Below are positions 6,001 through 8,292 of a stretch of 8,292 nucleotides of DNA, piece by piece; position 1 is the stretch's first letter; every line of letters starts with the position of its first letter. Made by a program: the position numbers and the translations under genes. This DNA is from Chloroflexota bacterium (lineage in GTDB: Bacteria > Chloroflexota > Anaerolineae > Promineifilales > Promineifilaceae), in contig QQUD01000396.1 of assembly GCA_008501785.1 (NCBI GenBank), positions 1 through 8,292 of the forward strand. Direction: 5' to 3'. The notes below the pieces were generated by a model that saw only the letters and a program-made list of their open reading frames with translations, did not search any database and was not told where the DNA came from.

Positions 6001-8292
6001 GCGCCAGCAGCATCACCGTTAGTCAAGACCATTTTAGTCAGCGTAACCATTGTGCCAGAGTCAATGTAGACGACACGCCCTTTACCCATTGCATCCAGTG
6101 TGGCTATACCCGACCAACTACCATTAATGGTCAAATTTTTGGAAATAAAGGTGTTTTGTGTCACGTCTTCGGCGCCAGAATTTTGATGGGTATTGACACC
6201 ATAACAGGTGCCTCTTACTAAGATTGTGTCGCCATCATTGGCGAGATCAATTGCTTGCTGCAAGCTGCCATAAACCGTCGTTGAATCGGGTGAAATATAA
6301 GCAAAACAGCCGTCAACCTCATCTGCACCTATATCAAATCCCTGATGAGACGGCCGTATATCCGCCTCAAAATCTTCGGTGATTGGCATTGTCGGATCAC
6401 CCAAATCTACGACCAGCGATTCAATTGAAATTTGATACGTTTCATCGACAAATCCTGGATCAACGAATTGGTTGCCAATATCAACAATGACATCGGCACT
6501 ATCATAATTGCCACCCATTTGACTAAAGAAGTTGTTGTAAGAGAGGGATGCTGTGGAGCCTGGAGCAAAATATGCGCCACCTGATATTATTGCACTATTG
6601 CTGATAATCAGATTGCTGCGGATTTCTGGTGAATCGTCTGCTACATAAATGGCACCGCCGGTTGTGGCGTCATTGCCCACAATGGTATTATGCCATAGGT
6701 AGTTGTCACCGCTATTGTTGTAGATGGCACCCCCGGAAACGGCCGTATTCGAATACACAAAATTATTCTGAATTGTAGCCGTGTACGTGGCGGGTGATGC
6801 TTCGATAAACAAGCCACCACCATTGAGAGTCGCCGTGTTACTGTAAATACGATTCCCCTCTTTGATGATTGGTGTACTGTTAAAGCTGTAAATAGCAGCA
6901 CCGTTGGTTGCTGTGTTGCTGTAAATCGTATTGTTAAGAAGGGTTGGGCTGGCACCCTGATCGATACAAATACCAGCTCCGTTGCCATTCGCCCCTGTTA
7001 ATAAGCCCTGGCGAATTTCGAATTGCTCAATGGTTGGCGAGGCACCTTGAGCGACATGAATGACGCGCCCTAAAGAAAATGCGTCCAAAGTAGTTACACT
7101 ACCTTGACCAGAGAAGTTCATGTCCCATCCACCGCGAAGCGTAACATCTTTGTCAATGTGAACGGTCGTGAAAATAGCACCGGTATCACCACGACATGCG
7201 CCGCCATCAGGCCCGGCTACATATTCATGAACGCCGCTACATTTACCGGCTACATCCAATATGTTACCAGGATTGGCATCAGCGAGAGCTGCCTGAATGC
7301 TACCGTAAAAGATTCCGTTTAAGCGGACCCGACAGCCTGCTACTTCGTCTGCTCCCATGTCTGTGCTCTGGTTGGAGGGACGTGGATCATCTTCGTAGTC
7401 GCCTGTCACTGGGGAATCTGGGTCGCCCACGTCGATGGCTGGTGCGCCTTCAGCCAGGTGGAAATTGTTGTTGGCCGGATCGAGCAACCCGGGCGATGTT
7501 AGTGACTCAATCGAGTTGTTGCCTGCTGCTGTACCTGAAACGTCGGGATCGGCCTGATTATAGTAGTAGTTGAAATCAACATCTGGTGTTCCTGCAGCCG
7601 AATGAATAGCAGGACCATTACCATTTGTGGCCTGATTGCTTTCAAATATATTGTTGCGCACCATGGGTGAGCCGGTGGCATTGTAAATGCCACCACCATC
7701 GTTTGTGGCGGTGTTGCTGTAAATCGTTGTATGCAGCACGTAGGTTGTACCGGAATCGTTGTAAATGGCCCCACCATTGTCTGAAGCGATGTTGTTTGCC
7801 AAAATCGCGTTGGTGACAGTGATTGTGCCGCTGCTGGCGAAGAGACCGGCTCCGTTAACGGCCGTATTGCTATAAATCTCCGGCGCATTAATCGTAACTA
7901 CGCCCCCGCCCACATAAATAGCACCACCGTCTGTGGCGGTGTTGCCAACCAGGTTAGAGCGAATGACAGATGGATAGCCGTCTGAGAAGTACGCGGTCAT
8001 GCTAAACGTGCCGCTGTGATTGTAGATGCCACCACCGAGAACGGCCGTTCCTGTCATTACTTCAACAGCAATCAGCGTAGGATCGGCATCCAGATTGTAA
8101 ATATTGCCGCCCGCATCTTCGTCTGCCGGACCACCACCCAAATCGGTTGCATCCCCATTTATAATTGTTATCGTTTCAATCACGGGTTGAACGCTGCTAC
8201 CGCCGCTTATAAAAATACCGCGCCCGTTTCCCTCAGGGTCAATGGTGGTTTGTTCAAAGGTGCGACTGGTAAAGTTGCTGTTCCAGCCACCT
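1..8292 (-). CDS. Giant modular surface protein, internal fragment (beta-helix modules plus NEW3/DUF11-like repeats), partial at both ends
   Basis: Seen: one frame is open from base 8291 to base 3 (2763 codons) with no stop and no frame change. Landmarks along its whole length stay in the same phase. Neither start nor stop codon is present, so signal peptide, anchor and true length are unknown. Order: beta-helix modules A (residues 1-319, N-terminally cut), B (320-661), C (662-1040), D (1041-1467); two beta-sandwich domains (1468-1577, 1578-1702); module E (1703-2031); seven beta-sandwich repeats (2032-2763, last one cut). Known of the families: choice-of-anchor Q / right-handed beta-helix and NEW3/DUF11-like domains occur in secreted or surface-anchored bacterial proteins. 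Inferred: an extracellular adhesin, sheath or stalk protein, with the helices as binding or structural blocks and the C-terminal array as a spacer from the cell surface. No enzyme motif is recognisable. Coding by this frame is very secure; the function is not. Confidence 0.93.
3..2198 (-). repeat. Tandem array of seven beta-sandwich repeats (NEW3/DUF11-like), last one truncated
   Basis: Residues 2032-2763. By the recurring core, repeat limits are about R1 1863..2198, R2 1530..1862, R3 1203..1529, R4 885..1202, R5 567..884, R6 237..566 and R7 3..236 (cut by the window end); complete copies are 106-112 residues. Core sequences: Y-T-H-F-I-T-N-T-G (R1), Y-S-H-V-L-T-N-T-G (R2), Y-T-H-T-L-Q-N-I-G (R3), H-T-F-T-L-T-N-T-G (R4), Y-T-H-Y-L-T-N-T-G (R5), Y-T-H-L-V-T-N-T-G (R6), Y-S-H-V-I-T-N-T-G (R7). 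Most then have a Trp (G-W in R4, R6, R7), a V-T-V-x-V-P strand and a Thr-rich D-T-T-T-[VMI] ending. This order resembles NEW3 (a beta-sandwich of secreted proteins) more than classical DUF11. The copies differ strongly at DNA level, so the array is old. Likely role: a rigid stalk between the beta-helices and an anchor beyond the window (inference). Confidence 0.8.
2199..3185 (-). other. Beta-helix module E (choice-of-anchor Q type), complete
   Basis: Residues 1703-2031 (329 aa). It begins after the beta-sandwich spacer with R-H-I-A-T-I-G and N-C-T-D-P-A-N-P-C-K-T-I-Q-Y-A-I-D, the classical N-terminal cap of bacterial right-handed beta-helix proteins. Its cysteines (1719 and 1726) lie before the cap helix, and the strand ends T-G-T-Y where C and B have G-[TK]-C. 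Next come S-I-T-I-R-G-G-Y-N, V-T-L-D-G and R-R-V-F-F-I. The coils carry G-G-A-I-Y-N-N, G-G-A-L-Y-H, G-G-A-L-Y-L and G-G-A-I-Y-V. The tail is F-N-N-D-F-N, V-G-D-P-A-F-G, D-T-R-P and D-I-G-A-D-E (2026-2031). It is the shortest complete module, with fewer coils than C or D. Confidence 0.85.
3186..3560 (-). other. Beta-sandwich domain 2 between modules D and E (NEW3/DUF11-like)
   Basis: Residues 1578-1702 (125 aa). It carries L-P-G-D-V-I-T-Y-A-H-R-V-T-N-L-G-N-A-A-G, a clear copy of the core seen seven times after module E (Y-[TS]-H-x-x-T-N-T-G). It then has V-A-L-Q-P-N-E-F-Y-T-V-N-L-R-V and V-V-A-T-E-I, equivalent to the L-x-P-G-x-x-x-x-V-T-V-x-V and V-x-x-T-A-x-S strands of that array. It is slightly longer than the C-terminal copies (about 106-112 aa) and lacks their D-T-T-T-V ending, running instead into N-T-I-E-I-G-Y-A before module E. 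Its position shows that the same domain type is used both as a spacer between beta-helices and as the C-terminal array. Confidence 0.72.
3561..3890 (-). other. Beta-sandwich domain 1 between modules D and E (divergent NEW3/DUF11-like)
   Basis: Residues 1468-1577. It starts at Cys1468 just after the D-I-G-S-H-E tail of module D. It shows V-P-G-G-E-V-V-F-N-F-D-I-Q-N-Y-G, which matches the P-G-[ED]-x-[IV]-x-[YF]-x-x-x-[VIL]-x-N-x-G pattern of the later repeats. A S-G-W-G-D-L segment and a R-L-I-T-V-T-V-P strand follow, as in the G-W and V-T-V-P positions of the array. A second Cys lies at 1562 in T-I-N-C-Q-S; with Cys1468 it could close the domain with a disulfide (inference). The final stretch (S-M-P-S-R-T-G-T-G-T-A-R-T) looks like a flexible linker. 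Family assignment rests on pattern only and is less certain than for the C-terminal repeats. Confidence 0.6.
3891..5171 (-). other. Beta-helix module D (divergent choice-of-anchor Q type), complete
   Basis: Residues 1041-1467 (427 aa), the longest and most divergent module. It begins with Cys1041 right after D-M-G-A-D-E-I-N-S. The cap F-G-V-L-Q-D-A-I-N-R-A is followed by a longer Pro-rich turn, then E-V-A-R-G-E-C with Cys1081. R-G-G-W is replaced by F-I-G-S-L-R-R, and T-L-D-A by S-I-F-N-A; G-R-V-I-V-I is kept. The coils show G-G-A-I-Y-N, G-G-G-Y-Y-G, G-G-G-F-Y-S, G-A-G-I-Y-N, G-G-S-I-Y-H and G-G-A-I-W-H. Two extra cysteines (V-F-L-C-D and F-G-Y-C-R-P) occur in the middle. Near the end is an Asn-rich stretch, then S-P-V-I-D-Q-A-D-P, a repeated L-L-D-P-G phrase, T-R-P-D and a variant terminal motif D-I-G-S-H-E. 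The module is followed by beta-sandwich domains and not by another helix, which may explain the altered end (inference). Confidence 0.78.
4131..4208 (-). other. Asn-rich segment in the last coil of module D
   Basis: Residues 1362-1387 hold 11 Asn in 26 residues, arranged as N-N pairs separated by Phe/Tyr, Leu, Pro, Thr, Asp and Gly (Y-N-N-F-Y-N-N-L-P-N-N at the start). The DNA is correspondingly A+T-rich. The initial Y-N-N aligns with the Y-N-N that ends the coil stack in modules B and C and with F-N-N in E, so the segment is a lengthened version of a conserved turn and not foreign sequence. It probably forms an exposed loop between the last coil and the A-P-A-I-D-type strand (inference). Confidence 0.6.
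5172..6308 (-). other. Beta-helix module C (choice-of-anchor Q type), complete
   Basis: Residues 662-1040 (379 aa). Cys662 follows the preceding D-I-G-A-D-E by four residues. The cap Y-G-S-L-Q-Q-A-I-D-L-A-N-D-G-D-T-I-L-V-R-G-T-C is the clearest copy in the protein, with Cys696 at its end. The first coils carry L-T-I-N-G-S-W (in place of R-G-G-W), A-T-L-D-A and G-R-V-V-Y-I. The repeats are the most regular of all modules: G-G-G-L-Y-N, G-G-G-I-Y-N, G-A-G-L-Y-N, G-G-A-I-Y-Q, G-G-A-I-Y-L, G-G-A-V-F-N and G-A-G-I-Y-S, roughly one every 25-35 residues, consistent with one or slightly more turns of a parallel beta-helix. The tail has V-Q-Y-N-N, N-F-H-L, L-R-P and D-M-G-A-D-E. Its A-P-A-I-D motif has drifted to S-V-G-V-D-E-A-D-P. 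Confidence 0.85.
6309..7334 (-). other. Beta-helix module B (choice-of-anchor Q type), complete
   Basis: Residues 320-661 (342 aa). It starts at Cys320, four residues after the D-M-G-A-D-E of module A. The N-terminal cap has the usual amphipathic pattern F-Y-G-S-I-Q-A-A-L-A-D-A, then a strand ending A-G-K-C (Cys351). An insertion with G-G-A-C-R-G-D follows. The first coils carry V-T-L-R-G-G-W, T-T-L-D-A and G-R-V-I-H-V, then G-A-G-I-C-I-D. The coil repeats include I-Y-S-N-T-A-T, I-Y-S-N-T-A-T-L-N-G-G-G-L-F and Y-S-N-T-A-V-S-G-G-A-I-Y-N. The tail reads L-S-Y-N-N-F-F, F-V-D-P-G-F, V-V-D-L-G-D-P, I-R-P and D-I-G-A-D-E. The Cys320/Cys351 spacing recurs in modules C and D, suggesting a disulfide in an extracellular protein (inference). 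Ligand unknown. Confidence 0.85.
7335..8291 (-). other. Beta-helix module A (choice-of-anchor Q type), N-terminally truncated by the window edge
   Basis: Residues 1-319 of the visible protein. It opens in mid-module at G-G-W, the motif that in modules B and E follows the cap strand, so the cap helix lies upstream of the window. Next comes a G-R-G-I-F-I strand, equivalent to G-R-V-[IV]-x-[IV] in B to D. Then follow beta-helix coils marked by G-G-[GA]-I-Y-N alternating with Y-S-N-T-A, for example T82-A-V-L-G-G-G-I-Y-N and a second N-T-A-V at residues 142-145. The tail has the conserved order Y-Y-Y-N, L-D-P-x-N-N-N-F-H-L, G-A-P-A-I-D-V-G-D-P, then D-D-P-R-P and D-M-G-A-D-E at residues 311-316. 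The A-P-A-I-D ... R-P ... D-x-G-A-D-E tail is the signature used to assign the family. No acidic cluster or Arg/Lys arrangement typical of pectate lyases was recognised. Confidence 0.82.

Larger units (their letters stand above)
1222..8048. repeat. Nine dispersed copies of the palindrome ACGGCCGT
   Basis: Exact copies start at 1222, 1264, 3804, 3853, 5887, 6350, 6739, 7858 and 8041 (8 bp each). The palindrome reads the same on both strands. Seven copies encode Thr-Ala-Val (residues 82, 143, 516, 800, 1478, 2341, 2355 for the Thr). The copy at 3804 encodes Tyr-Gly-Arg (1494-1496) and that at 6350 lies in Ile-Arg-Pro (645-647), so all three codon phases are used. The CGGCCG core occurs 11 times by my reading; nine of these have both the A and T flanks, the others being TCGGCCGT at 1252 and GCGGCCGC at 973. 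Four copies form two close pairs (42 and 49 bp apart, start to start). The role is unknown. Confidence 0.85.

Noticed and set aside
5733..6221. Plus-strand open frame of 162 codons, the longest complete ATG-to-stop frame
   Set aside because: It lies antisense to module C. Its translation has no family pattern, while the minus-strand frame shows regular G-G-[GA]-I-Y-N coils over exactly the same bases.
6913..7727. A 17-bp direct repeat (6913-6929 and 7711-7727), considered as a recombination or mobile-element end
   Set aside because: Both copies encode the same coil phrase T-I-Y-S-N-T in modules B and A. No target duplication, inverted ends or transposase is present.
7499..7888. Minus-strand open frame of 129 codons (and a similar one at 4670..4984)
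   Set aside because: Both are out of phase with the 2763-codon frame and translate its repeats into meaningless, repetitive sequence. They are frame shadows, not overlapping genes.
2199..8291. Possible pectate lyase or other polysaccharide lyase activity in the beta-helices
   Set aside because: The fold is shared with such enzymes, but I see no conserved catalytic Arg/Lys or calcium-binding Asp cluster repeated in register. The conserved positions are structural Gly, Asn, Tyr and the terminal D-x-G-A-D-E.
1..8292. CRISPR array or short tandem DNA repeats
   Set aside because: The repetition is at protein level, with variable spacing and diverged DNA. There are no identical repeats with regular unique spacers.

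Overview
The window lies entirely inside one giant protein-coding gene on the minus strand. Reading the complement from base 8291 down to base 3 gives 2763 consecutive codons with no stop. Neither the start nor the stop codon is in the window, so the protein is longer than 2763 residues and both of its ends are unseen. There is no intergenic space, RNA gene, CRISPR array, insertion sequence, promoter or terminator. Short open frames elsewhere, on both strands, are shadows of this gene.

The protein is a modular extracellular repeat protein. In protein order it has five right-handed parallel beta-helix modules (A to E). Each ends in the D-[IM]-G-[AS]-[DH]-E motif typical of 'choice-of-anchor Q' / right-handed beta-helix surface proteins. 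A and B to D follow directly on one another (8291..3891). Two beta-sandwich domains (3890..3186) then separate D from E (3185..2199). After E comes a tandem array of seven beta-sandwich repeats (2198..3), the last cut by the window edge. They carry a Y-[TS]-H-x-x-T-N-T-G core and a G-W ... V-P pattern resembling NEW3/DUF11-type domains. The composition is rich in Thr, Asn, Gly and Asp and poor in Lys and Cys, as expected of a secreted or cell-surface stalk or adhesin. No catalytic site is recognisable.

Giant proteins that join choice-of-anchor Q beta-helices to NEW3/DUF11-like repeats are familiar from environmental Chloroflexota (Anaerolineae/Caldilineae-type filaments). That is the most likely source, but it is inferred from architecture alone; no marker gene is present.

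The most unusual signal is at the DNA level. The palindromic octamer ACGGCCGT occurs nine times in 8.3 kb, where about 0.1 would be expected by chance. It occurs in all three codon phases. All seven Thr-Ala-Val tripeptides are written with the identical codons ACG-GCC-GTT. This looks like a highly iterated palindrome, analogous to cyanobacterial HIP1, and not like a protein-level repeat.
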